From contig NZ_CP119791.1 in the NCBI RefSeq assembly GCF_029338295.1, positions 2,418,001 to 2,482,000 of the forward strand: DNA of 64,000 nt. Reading direction: 5' to 3'. Below, piece by piece: positions 17,753-25,475 of the stretch. Source of the stretch: Haladaptatus sp. QDMS2 (GTDB taxonomy: Archaea > Halobacteriota > Halobacteria > Halobacteriales > Halococcaceae). Every line of letters starts with the position of its first letter. Positions within the stretch are counted from its first letter, which is position 1. Under the pieces are notes generated by a model. The model was not told the origin of the DNA. It saw only the letters and a program-made list of their open reading frames with translations, and ran no database searches. A program made the translations under genes and the position numbers.

Positions 17753-19186
17753 ATGGCACGTCACAACACGCCACGACGGACCTTCCTCAAAGGAATCGGC
17801 GCGGCTGGACTCGGAACGACACTCGCCTCCGGCAGTGCAGGAGCCTCCCTCCCGCTCGTCGACGACCTGCTCAACCTCACGAGCGACGACGCACAGGAAG
17901 TCCTCGTGGTGTTCGACCAGAGGGAGAACGTCTCACTGCTCTCCCAGCTGGACCTGCTCGACGGGTTCGTCGGGATGAACGTCTTCCCCATCGGGTACAC
18001 ACGACTCACCGGCAGTCAAATCGAAGAAGTCGCCTCCTGGGACAGCGTCCGGCGCATCGAGGCGAACAAGGAACTCGACTATCACAACGCGGACGCCCGC
18101 GAGGTGACCGGCGTCTCCACCGTCCAGTCGGACCTCGGTTACAAGGGAGACAACGCCCACACCGCTGTCATCGACTCCGGAATCTCCGCCCTCCACCCCG
18201 ACCATCAGGAGAACCTCCAGCACAACTACCGCTATCTCAACCCGCTCGGGTCCTCGGGCACGACGTTCTGGGTGGACGTCGGTTCCATCGACACCGACGA
18301 CAATGGCCACGGCACGCACACGAGTGGCTCCATCGCTGGCGACGGGTCGAACACCGAGGCCAACCGCGGGATGGCTCCGAGCGCGGACCTGACCGTCTAC
18401 TCGGCGGGCCTGACGCTACTCGTCATCCACGCCGTCTCGGCGATGGACCATCTCGTTTCCGAAAAACTCGCCGGGAACACCGACGTCCAGGTCGTCTCCA
18501 ACTCATACGGGAGCGCGAGCGGGAACGACTACGACCCCGACGCCGCGCTCAACGTCGCGACGTGGGAAGCCTTCGAGGCGGGCATCCTCCCCGTCTTCTC
18601 CGCGGGCAACAGCGGCCCGGCGAACAACACCCTCAACGACTACGCGAAAGCCCCCCACGTGCTCAGCGTGGCTGCGACGAACGACCAGAAAGCAGTCACC
18701 GACTTCTCCTCGCGCGGGCGGGCGTCCTCGTACGCGGGCGAGACGAACTACGACCGGCAGACGGCACTCGACAACCTCCGCGCCCATCACGACGGCGAGT
18801 CGGTGAGCGGACCGGTCGGCCTCTACCGCAACGGCGTCGGCGCACCCGGCAACGCTGTCGTGAGCACGCTCTCACCGCTCGACCCGCTCAACGCGACGGG
18901 TGGCGGCAACGACCTGTACTACGGCCCGCTCAGCGGGACGAGCATGTCCTGTCCCGTCACCGCCGGAATTGCCACGCTCGTCGTGGACGCCTACTACGAC
19001 GCGACGGGGTCCTACCCCGACCCGCTCGACGTGCTGAACACCATCGAAGCCGAGAGCAACGAAGTCCGTGCGGACTACACCCCCGCGAACATCGGTGCCG
19101 GGTTCGTCGACGGTGACGCCGCCGTCACCCGGGCCGCGAACGGAAACCTCGCCGACTTCAGCGAAGTCGACATCGTCTCGGAATAA
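17753..19186 (+). CDS. Secreted subtilase (halolysin-like S8 peptidase), Tat substrate
   Basis: 477 residues from the ATG. The N-terminus TPRRTFLKGIGAAGLG is a twin-arginine signal; a pro-region (about 45-115, I9-like inhibitor) follows. The catalytic triad is Asp141 (VIDSGIS), His186 (NGHGTHTSG) and Ser397 (GTSMSCP), with the oxyanion-hole Asn in SAGNSGP. There is no C-terminal accessory domain. It is closely related to the next subtilase (both have EATG/EVTG and VQ after a DYHN segment), which suggests tandem duplication. Likely an extracellular scavenging protease active at high salt. Confidence 0.93.
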   Translation: MARHNTPRRTFLKGIGAAGLGTTLASGSAGASLPLVDDLLNLTSDDAQEVLVVFDQRENVSLLSQLDLLDGFVGMNVFPIGYTRLTGSQIEEVASWDSVRRIEANKELDYHNADAREVTGVSTVQSDLGYKGDNAHTAVIDSGISALHPDHQENLQHNYRYLNPLGSSGTTFWVDVGSIDTDDNGHGTHTSGSIAGDGSNTEANRGMAPSADLTVYSAGLTLLVIHAVSAMDHLVSEKLAGNTDVQVVSNSYGSASGNDYDPDAALNVATWEAFEAGILPVFSAGNSGPANNTLNDYAKAPHVLSVAATNDQKAVTDFSSRGRASSYAGETNYDRQTALDNLRAHHDGESVSGPVGLYRNGVGAPGNAVVSTLSPLDPLNATGGGNDLYYGPLSGTSMSCPVTAGIATLVVDAYYDATGSYPDPLDVLNTIEAESNEVRADYTPANIGAGFVDGDAAVTRAANGNLADFSEVDIVSE

Positions 19187-19345
19187 TCAGACCACTCTGG
19201 TAGACTCCCGGAGGACCGCTCCGGAGTGCCACACCAGATGCTTTTCCTCTGCGTGCAGTTCCGCGTGCTCGAACGCCTCGTACTCGCTGCTCGCCCGGAC
19301 GCGGAAGCCACAGTCCGGAACCGGACATTCGTACTCGTATGCCAT
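19187..19345 (-). CDS. Small C2H2-like zinc-finger protein, DUF1059-like, 52 residues
   Basis: Found by reading the minus strand between two protease genes. ATG at 19345, stop at 19187, directly abutting the stop codon of the upstream subtilase. The protein starts MAYEYECPVPDCGFRVRASS and continues with a region holding three His (FEHAELHAEEKH), giving the CPxxxCGF...HxxxHxxxxH pattern of small haloarchaeal zinc fingers. Such proteins often escape gene callers because of length. Function unknown; its location between proteases may be chance. Confidence 0.72.
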   Translation of the reverse strand: MAYEYECPVPDCGFRVRASSEYEAFEHAELHAEEKHLVWHSGAVLRESTRVV

Positions 19346-19446
19346 GCTAGAGATACACACTCAAAGAAGAAAGCGTTGTGTTGGGTCAGATTGACGAACT
19401 GTTTGCCGAACCAAGCAGACAGTTGGATGGTTTTGTCAGAACACTG

Positions 19447-19454
19447 TTTTATAG
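19447..19454 (+). promoter_or_regulatory. TATA box of the second subtilase gene
   Basis: TTTTATAG ends 20 bases before the ATG at 19474, the layout of a leaderless haloarchaeal promoter. Confidence 0.6.
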
Positions 19455-19473
19455 ATACGTGTTGGCTAGTGCC

Positions 19474-21693
19474 ATGCGCTTCAGTAGACGCAGTGTACTC
19501 AAAGCGACGGGCGCGGCGGGCGCGGCGACACTGCTTCCATATACGGGAAGCGGCGTCGCACAGACACCGACTATCGACGGGCAGCTCGAGACGGACTCGG
19601 CCGACCTCCAGGAGGTGCTGGTCGTCTTCGATTCGAACGACAACGTCGATTTACTCTCGCAGTTCGACCTGGATGCAGGGTACTTCAAATTCGACGTCCT
19701 CCCGATTGGCTACGCGAAACTGACCGGCGACCAGATAGCGACGGTCGCCGAGATTCCAGCCGTTCGCTACGTTCAGGCCAACCGTGAACTCGACTATCAC
19801 AACGAGGACTCCCGCGAGGCGACGGGCGCGGACATCGTCCAGAACAACCTGTTCTACACCGGCGAGACAGCCCACTCGGTCGTCATCGACTCCGGTATCG
19901 ACGGCGACCACCCCGACCACGAGACGAACCTCCAGCACAACTGGCGGTACGTAGACCCCCTCGACGAAGGCACGATGTGGGTGGACGCCGGCCCCGCGGA
20001 CACCGACGACAACGGTCACGGCACCCACACCTCGGGGTCGGTGGCCGGCGACGGCACCGCGAGCGACGGGAAGTACAAGGGGATGGCTCCGGACGCCGAG
20101 TTGACCGTCTACTCTTCGGGTGCAACCTTGCTCATCCTCCAGGCCGTCGGCGCGTACGACCACCTGCTCTCGCGGGTCGAACAGGGCAAAACCGAGGTGC
20201 AAATCGTCTCCAACTCCTACGGTACCTCCAGTCCGGACGACTTCGTGCCGAGCGACGCGCTCAACGTCGCGACGTGGGAAGCCTTCCAGCGGGACATCCT
20301 GTCCGTCTTCTCCGCGGGCAACGCCGGGCCCGGCGAGAACACGCTCAACAACTACACCAAGGCACCGCACGTCCTCGGCGTCGCGGCGACGATGGACGAC
20401 AAGAGCGTCACCGACTTCTCCTCGCGCGGCCGGTTCGCCGACTACGACGGCGGCGGCGAGGGCGCACAGTACGACCGCGAACTCGCCCTCTCGAATCTGA
20501 CCGACTACTTCGACGCGAACCTCGCAGACCAGCCAGTGCTCACCGAGGAATCCTACTCCGGAACCGTCGGTCCCGGCTCCAGCGATGCCGGTGTGGGCGA
20601 CTCAGTGTACCAGGAGTGGACCGCCCCCGAACAGGCGGGCTACGTCGAAGCCGACGTGTCGTGGACGCCACCTGGACAGGACTTGGACATCTACCTCCAT
20701 CAGGGGGCGAAAGACGGCCCCGTCGTGGCCAGCGGCGCGACGCTCGACAATCCAGAGCACGTCGCAGGTGCGGTCAACGGTGGCCAGACGTACTTCTTCG
20801 AAATCGTCCCGTACGCGAACGTCAGCGCGTCCTGGACCATCGACCTCGTCTCACGCGAGGCCCCGCCGAAGGGCCAACAGCCCGAAGGGCCGTTCGGCAT
20901 CTATCGCAACGGCGTCGGCGCGAACGGCAACCTCGTGATGAGCACGCTGTCGCCGGACGACCCACTCCAGGCATACGCCGGACTGAGCGGTCCAGAAGAA
21001 CAGGACAGTGAAATCTGGTACGGACGCATCTCCGGGACGAGCATGTCCTGTCCCGTCACGGCGGGCGTCTGCACGCTCGTCGTGGACGCCTACTACCAGA
21101 ACCACGGCGAATACCCCGACCCGCTCGACGTGCTCCTCATCATGGAGGCGAGCGCGAAGGACGTGCGCGGCGACTACAACCCGGCGAACATGGGTGCCGG
21201 ATTCGTCGATGCGGTGGCCGCCGTCAAACTCGCAGAAGAGAACAAACCGCATCCGGCGAAGTTCAAGGACGTGGACCTGACGAGTCTCGATTCGACCGCC
21301 ACGGACACCGTGTTCGAGGCCACGGGGTCCCGGGCCGACGACGGGTCGGTGTTCACCGCGGGCCAGACCAATCGCGTGGACATCACCGTGGACAGTTCCA
21401 CCGGCTCAGCGTTCGTCCGTGACGCGATTCCGTTCGACTGGACGCTCGTCGGCGGTGACGACGCCACCGTCTACACCGAAGACGGCACGCGCTACGTCGA
21501 GTTCACGAACCCGGTCGGCACCGTCGGCGAAGACGACGACCCGGTCACCCGGACGTACTTCCTCGAAGCGCCAGACTCGACGGGCACCTACGAGTTCGGC
21601 CCCGCAGAAGCAATCTCGACGTTCGACGAGTCGAAATCCGTCACTCTCACCGGGACGGACAGCAACACCGTCGGCGGCGTCGACACTAGCTAA
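19474..21693 (+). CDS. Secreted subtilase with internal PPC-like domain and C-terminal module, Tat substrate
   Basis: 739 residues. Twin-arginine signal FSRRSVLKATGAAGAA at the N-terminus, then a propeptide. Triad: Asp139 (VIDSGID), His182 (NGHGTHTSG), Ser523 (GTSMSCP). Between the oxyanion Asn region (SAGNAGP) and Ser523 lies an inserted beta-rich domain (about 345-460) with VEADVSWTPPGQDLDIYLH, resembling pre-peptidase C-terminal (PPC) domains. The final ~135 residues form a beta-rich module (starting near DDGSVFTAGQTNRVDI) that is also present at the end of the third subtilase. Expected outside the cell. Confidence 0.93.
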   Translation: MRFSRRSVLKATGAAGAATLLPYTGSGVAQTPTIDGQLETDSADLQEVLVVFDSNDNVDLLSQFDLDAGYFKFDVLPIGYAKLTGDQIATVAEIPAVRYVQANRELDYHNEDSREATGADIVQNNLFYTGETAHSVVIDSGIDGDHPDHETNLQHNWRYVDPLDEGTMWVDAGPADTDDNGHGTHTSGSVAGDGTASDGKYKGMAPDAELTVYSSGATLLILQAVGAYDHLLSRVEQGKTEVQIVSNSYGTSSPDDFVPSDALNVATWEAFQRDILSVFSAGNAGPGENTLNNYTKAPHVLGVAATMDDKSVTDFSSRGRFADYDGGGEGAQYDRELALSNLTDYFDANLADQPVLTEESYSGTVGPGSSDAGVGDSVYQEWTAPEQAGYVEADVSWTPPGQDLDIYLHQGAKDGPVVASGATLDNPEHVAGAVNGGQTYFFEIVPYANVSASWTIDLVSREAPPKGQQPEGPFGIYRNGVGANGNLVMSTLSPDDPLQAYAGLSGPEEQDSEIWYGRISGTSMSCPVTAGVCTLVVDAYYQNHGEYPDPLDVLLIMEASAKDVRGDYNPANMGAGFVDAVAAVKLAEENKPHPAKFKDVDLTSLDSTATDTVFEATGSRADDGSVFTAGQTNRVDITVDSSTGSAFVRDAIPFDWTLVGGDDATVYTEDGTRYVEFTNPVGTVGEDDDPVTRTYFLEAPDSTGTYEFGPAEAISTFDESKSVTLTGTDSNTVGGVDTS

Positions 21694-21860
21694 TCGACCT
21701 CTCGACTTTTCGAACCATCGGCTTGATTCCCGAACGAACCGTATTCTCTGGTTCTGAAACTCCGCCACGGGAGTTACATACGGCAAATATTGTCAACACG
21801 ACCCACACCTAACGGCTTTGGTTGTGCCTACTTGTCGGCTGTCCGCTCATCACGTATTGC

Positions 21861-21875
21861 CTGAATAATCGTGAT
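21861..21875 (+). promoter_or_regulatory. Shared 15-base motif at the start of the short regulator
   Basis: CTGAATAATCGTGAT; the GTG within it is the first possible start codon of the regulator. 14 of 15 bases recur at 25391-25405, upstream of the paralogous membrane regulator. Either a common control site or a remnant of duplication. Confidence 0.45.
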
Positions 21876-22431
21876 GATGATGCGTCTTTCCTCCACATGT
21901 GTCAGCCGTACAGACTCGAACGACCTCCTCGACCACGACGGGCGTGCGACCGTCTTCTCCGTCATCCGCGAGTCACCCGGTATCTGCATGTCCGCCGTCG
22001 CGGTTCGCGCCGACATTCCGCTTTCGACGACCCGCCACCACATCCGCGTCCTCGAACGCGGAAACCTGGTCGCGGAAACCAAGATTCGTGGCAAACGCCG
22101 GGTGTACGCCTCGAACGCGACCAACATCGAACTGGCGGCGGCGCTCGCAGACGAGGCCACCGCGGCTGTCCTCGACGCACTCTCACGACTCGGGCCGGTC
22201 TCTGTCTCGGCCCTCGCAGACGACCTGGCACGCGACCCGAGCACGGTCACCCATCACCTCCAGCGCCTCGCCGCCGCTGGCCTCGTTGAGCGCGAGCGAC
22301 AGGGCCGAGTCGTCATCAACGCCCTCGCCGGAGAGGCAAAAGATGCACTTGCCCCGGCGGTGCGTGAGGAATCGATGCCACAACCCCGCCTCATGGCCGA
22401 CGGGTCGGGGTTCGGCGAAGACGACTGCTGA
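21871..22431 (+). CDS. Double winged-helix transcriptional regulator (soluble paralog)
   Basis: 186 residues. Two winged-helix DNA-binding domains in series: the first around DHDGRATVFSVIRESPG...DIPLSTTRHHIRVLERGNLV (recognition helix STTRHHIRVLE), the second around SRLGPVSVSALADD...DPSTVTHHLQRLAAAGLV (recognition helix STVTHHLQRL). The same pair forms the cytoplasmic end of the larger protein at 25476, including the closing MADGSG. It lies between subtilases two and three and is convergent with the third. Regulation of these proteases is inferred from position only. The start may be GTG 21871 or one of three ATGs directly after. Confidence 0.82.
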   Translation: MMMMRLSSTCVSRTDSNDLLDHDGRATVFSVIRESPGICMSAVAVRADIPLSTTRHHIRVLERGNLVAETKIRGKRRVYASNATNIELAAALADEATAAVLDALSRLGPVSVSALADDLARDPSTVTHHLQRLAAAGLVERERQGRVVINALAGEAKDALAPAVREESMPQPRLMADGSGFGEDDC

Positions 22432-22458
22432 CCTTCTCAAAAAAGCCGCTGTCGCGGT

Positions 22459-25320
22459 CTACGTGCTCTGTCCGAGCACCGTGTTGTCGTCGCTCGTGCC
22501 AGCCACCGCGACCCAACCGTCGCCAGCGTAGGCGTCGCGGTTGACTGGGAGGACTTCGACATCGCCGAAGGTGTAGACGTTACTCTCTTCGAGCGAGGCA
22601 GGTGCCTCGGCGAAGTAGCTCGCAGCGAGTGACTCGACGCCGTCGCCCGACGTGCCCGTGAGGTAGACGTACTGGACGCCGTCGCCCTGTTCGACGGACA
22701 CGACGTCGCCGTATTCGGTGTCCACCGTCCACGCGGCGGGGACCACGTCACGGACGTACATCGGCCCGTCTGCGTCGCTCAGTTCGATGTCCACCTGATT
22801 CGTCTGCCCGCCGGTGAACACCGAGCCGTCGTCGCTGCGCGTTCCCGTGACCGAGAACGGAAGTTCCGTCCGCGTCGTGTCGAGGTCGAAGTGGGCCTGC
22901 ACGTCGTAGCCGTTGACCGCGCCGGGGACGTTCACGAGTTTCGCGACGACGTAGTAGACGCCGGATTCGAGTGTGAAGGAGACAGCGGCGTCGCCCGTGA
23001 GCCCCTGTGCCTTCGTCACGACGTTCGGCTCGCCGTTCGCCGCCGGGTTCGCGGCGTCGTAGACGAACAGGTCGAAGTGCGGGTTCTCCTCGGCCATGCC
23101 CTTGTTCCCGCCCGCGTAGTGGCTGAACGAGAGGTCAACGGTGTAGACGCCGGGTTCCGTGAGATAGCCAGCGACCGCCCGGGAGTCCGCGGGGACGTTC
23201 AGGCCGAGGACTTCCGCGCCCTTGTCCGTGAGTGGGGTCGTCACGGCATCCACCGCGGCGTCCGGGTTCACCCGGCCGAAGCCCTCGTACGGGTCGCGGC
23301 CGCCGAACTCGTAGGTCGGCACGTGCGCCCGGTGGTACGGCGCGGCGGTAAAGGCCGTCTCCGTGGCCGTGGCCAGAAGCACCTGTTTGAGGCGCATCAC
23401 GTCGTCGAACTCGGTCTGTGCTGGCTCGGGGAGGCGGATTGCGGTGGGTGCCTCTGTGCTCTCCATCGCCTCCGCGACGAGACCCGTCGTGCCCGTGACG
23501 TACGGCGCGGCCATCGACGTGCCCGCCTTGCCCGTGTAGTCGCGCACGTCTGCGTCGTCGTCCTCGATGTCGGAACTGAGCGCCTCTGCTGCGTTCGCGA
23601 GGTCGGTGAGCGACCCGCCGGGTGCAGTGACGTCGGGTTTCATGTAGACGCTGTCGTCGTCTTCGTCGACGCCGCCGACGCCGCCCGAGGAGTAGGCGAC
23701 CAGTCCGTCGCGCGGGCCGGTCGCAGCCACGGAGACGGCCTCGTCTGCGATGCCGGGTGCACCGTTGCCGTTGGCTGGCGTCGCCGCGTTACCTGCCGCG
23801 GCGAGCGTGAGGATGCCGCCCTCTGCAATCTGTTTGATGCTCGCCGGAATATCGTCGAGGAAGCCACCAGCCGCGCCAAGCGGGAGGCCGCCGATGTAGC
23901 CCCACGACATATTGACCGCGCGCATGTTGAACGTACTCGCGAAGGATTCTGCGTGGGTGCCGAGATCTACCGTCGGGCCGGAGAGTCCCTGAAGGCCGAC
24001 GAGACTCGCGTTCGGCGCGAGGCCGGCGTGCAACGAGAGGTCGCCTGTTTCGAGGCGGTCTGCGACCGTCTCGTCCGGGGCGAGGAACGCGCCGACGCGA
24101 ACCGAATCCACCGTGCCTGTCGAGGCCGCCTCGCCGCCCGCGGGCCGGACGTAGCACGTGTAAGTTCCGGACTGGGTGACCGGCGCTTCGGCCACGTTGT
24201 TGTCCACGAGGCTCGTGTCGCTGCCGACCTCGGAGCTGTCGAGTTCCTCGCCGTTTGGTCCCTCGATGATGAGTTCGATGGCCTCGCCGTAGGCGCTGAT
24301 GAAGACGCCCGTGCCCGCCTCCGCTGGGACGGAGTATTCGAGGAAATCACCGGCGGTGAGGACGGCGTTCGGTTCCTCTTTGACGACGGTGGTCGCGTCT
24401 ACGGCGCTCGCCCGCCCGGATCCGCCCATGATGGACGAACAGTGTGACCCGTGGCCGTCGGGGTCGCGGGGTTTGTCGAGACTCCCGTAGCGCGTGCCAG
24501 CATCGTACCAGCCGACGACTTTCGGCATCGTCGAGGTGACGTCGTCTGCGTCTACGTCCGCGAAGGCGACGCTCGACGACGCCGGATACGTCGTCATTTC
24601 GCCCGTCGTGTAGACGTACCCGCCTGCGATGGTGTAGTCCGCGATGACGTTGATGTAGGATTCGACGACGAACCGATAGACTGCCTCGGGTTCGACGATT
24701 TCCAGAATCTCCTCCGGTTGTCCGGCGTTCGTAGAGGAGGCGACGCGCTGCCAACTGCCGTCTGCCTGTTGCTTGTCGAGGTAGAGTTCGAGGTCCTCGC
24801 CGGCGCTCGTGACGTCTGCGTCCTGGTTCTCCGGTTCCCAGGTCATCGTGGCGTCGATTTCGAGTTCGTTCGCTTCGTCGGGAAGCGCAGGGGTCGTGAA
24901 CTCGTGGGTGGCCGTCGTCGGCGTGACGAACGTGCCCGTCGCGAGCGTGCCCGTGTACTCGTAGGTTTCGCCGTCGAGGGTGTGCTCCGTCAGGTCGTTT
25001 TCGGCCGGTCGCGTGAGTTTGAGTTCGCCGTCGCGGACGAGCGCGAGGACGCCGTTCCACGGCCCGATGTCCGGGTGGCGAGCGTCGATGCCCGAGTCGG
25101 TCAGCCCGATAGCCCGGTCGGCTCGGCCGCGATAGCCGCGCGCCCAGACCTTGCTGGCCTCTAAGACGCGGAAGTTCGCATATTCCGGATGAATGTTCGC
25201 GTGTGCTCGTACGTTGCCGGTTGCCTGTGTTCCGAGGAGGCCGGCTCCCGCCGCGAGGCCCGTCGCCTGGAGGAGTGCCCGCCGCGAAAGCTCGATGGTG
25301 GGTGTGTTTTGTTCTGTCAT
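22459..25320 (-). CDS. Large secreted subtilase with two domain insertions, Tat substrate
   Basis: 953 residues from the ATG at 25320. Signal: LSRRALLQATGLAAGAG. Triad: Asp75 (LTDSGID), His290 (DGHGSHCSS) and Ser602 (GTSMAAP). The Asp-His interval of 215 residues is far above the usual ~40, because a beta-rich domain (about 105-240, with TMTWEPENQDADV) is inserted. A second beta-rich insert (about 316-410) follows His. Both resemble PPC domains. After the catalytic domain come another PPC-like region (about 710-800) and a C-terminal module shared with the second subtilase (DDGSVFTGGQTNQVDI onward). Divergent from the membrane regulator gene, with 155 bases between. Confidence 0.9.
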   Translation of the reverse strand: MTEQNTPTIELSRRALLQATGLAAGAGLLGTQATGNVRAHANIHPEYANFRVLEASKVWARGYRGRADRAIGLTDSGIDARHPDIGPWNGVLALVRDGELKLTRPAENDLTEHTLDGETYEYTGTLATGTFVTPTTATHEFTTPALPDEANELEIDATMTWEPENQDADVTSAGEDLELYLDKQQADGSWQRVASSTNAGQPEEILEIVEPEAVYRFVVESYINVIADYTIAGGYVYTTGEMTTYPASSSVAFADVDADDVTSTMPKVVGWYDAGTRYGSLDKPRDPDGHGSHCSSIMGGSGRASAVDATTVVKEEPNAVLTAGDFLEYSVPAEAGTGVFISAYGEAIELIIEGPNGEELDSSEVGSDTSLVDNNVAEAPVTQSGTYTCYVRPAGGEAASTGTVDSVRVGAFLAPDETVADRLETGDLSLHAGLAPNASLVGLQGLSGPTVDLGTHAESFASTFNMRAVNMSWGYIGGLPLGAAGGFLDDIPASIKQIAEGGILTLAAAGNAATPANGNGAPGIADEAVSVAATGPRDGLVAYSSGGVGGVDEDDDSVYMKPDVTAPGGSLTDLANAAEALSSDIEDDDADVRDYTGKAGTSMAAPYVTGTTGLVAEAMESTEAPTAIRLPEPAQTEFDDVMRLKQVLLATATETAFTAAPYHRAHVPTYEFGGRDPYEGFGRVNPDAAVDAVTTPLTDKGAEVLGLNVPADSRAVAGYLTEPGVYTVDLSFSHYAGGNKGMAEENPHFDLFVYDAANPAANGEPNVVTKAQGLTGDAAVSFTLESGVYYVVAKLVNVPGAVNGYDVQAHFDLDTTRTELPFSVTGTRSDDGSVFTGGQTNQVDIELSDADGPMYVRDVVPAAWTVDTEYGDVVSVEQGDGVQYVYLTGTSGDGVESLAASYFAEAPASLEESNVYTFGDVEVLPVNRDAYAGDGWVAVAGTSDDNTVLGQST

Positions 25321-25390
25321 ACGCGTTGCGCATGTCACTCGTAACCACCTGTCTAAAAAGAAATTCTGACAACTCTGTCCAAACGTGGGT

Positions 25391-25405
25391 CTGAACAATC
25401 GTGAT
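25391..25405 (+). promoter_or_regulatory. Shared 15-base motif upstream of the membrane regulator
   Basis: CTGAACAATCGTGAT, differing by one base from 21861-21875. It sits 71 bases before the ATG of the membrane regulator and within the divergent promoter region of the third subtilase. Confidence 0.45.
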
Positions 25406-25475
25406 AGAACCACAATGTATATCCGGTTGTACAGGAAAATCGGAGTATCAGCGGTGCAGGCAGGTATCCCGTGTC

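Noticed and set aside
22891-24447. 518-codon plus-strand open frame
   Set aside because: Antisense to the third subtilase, no family features, no promoter.
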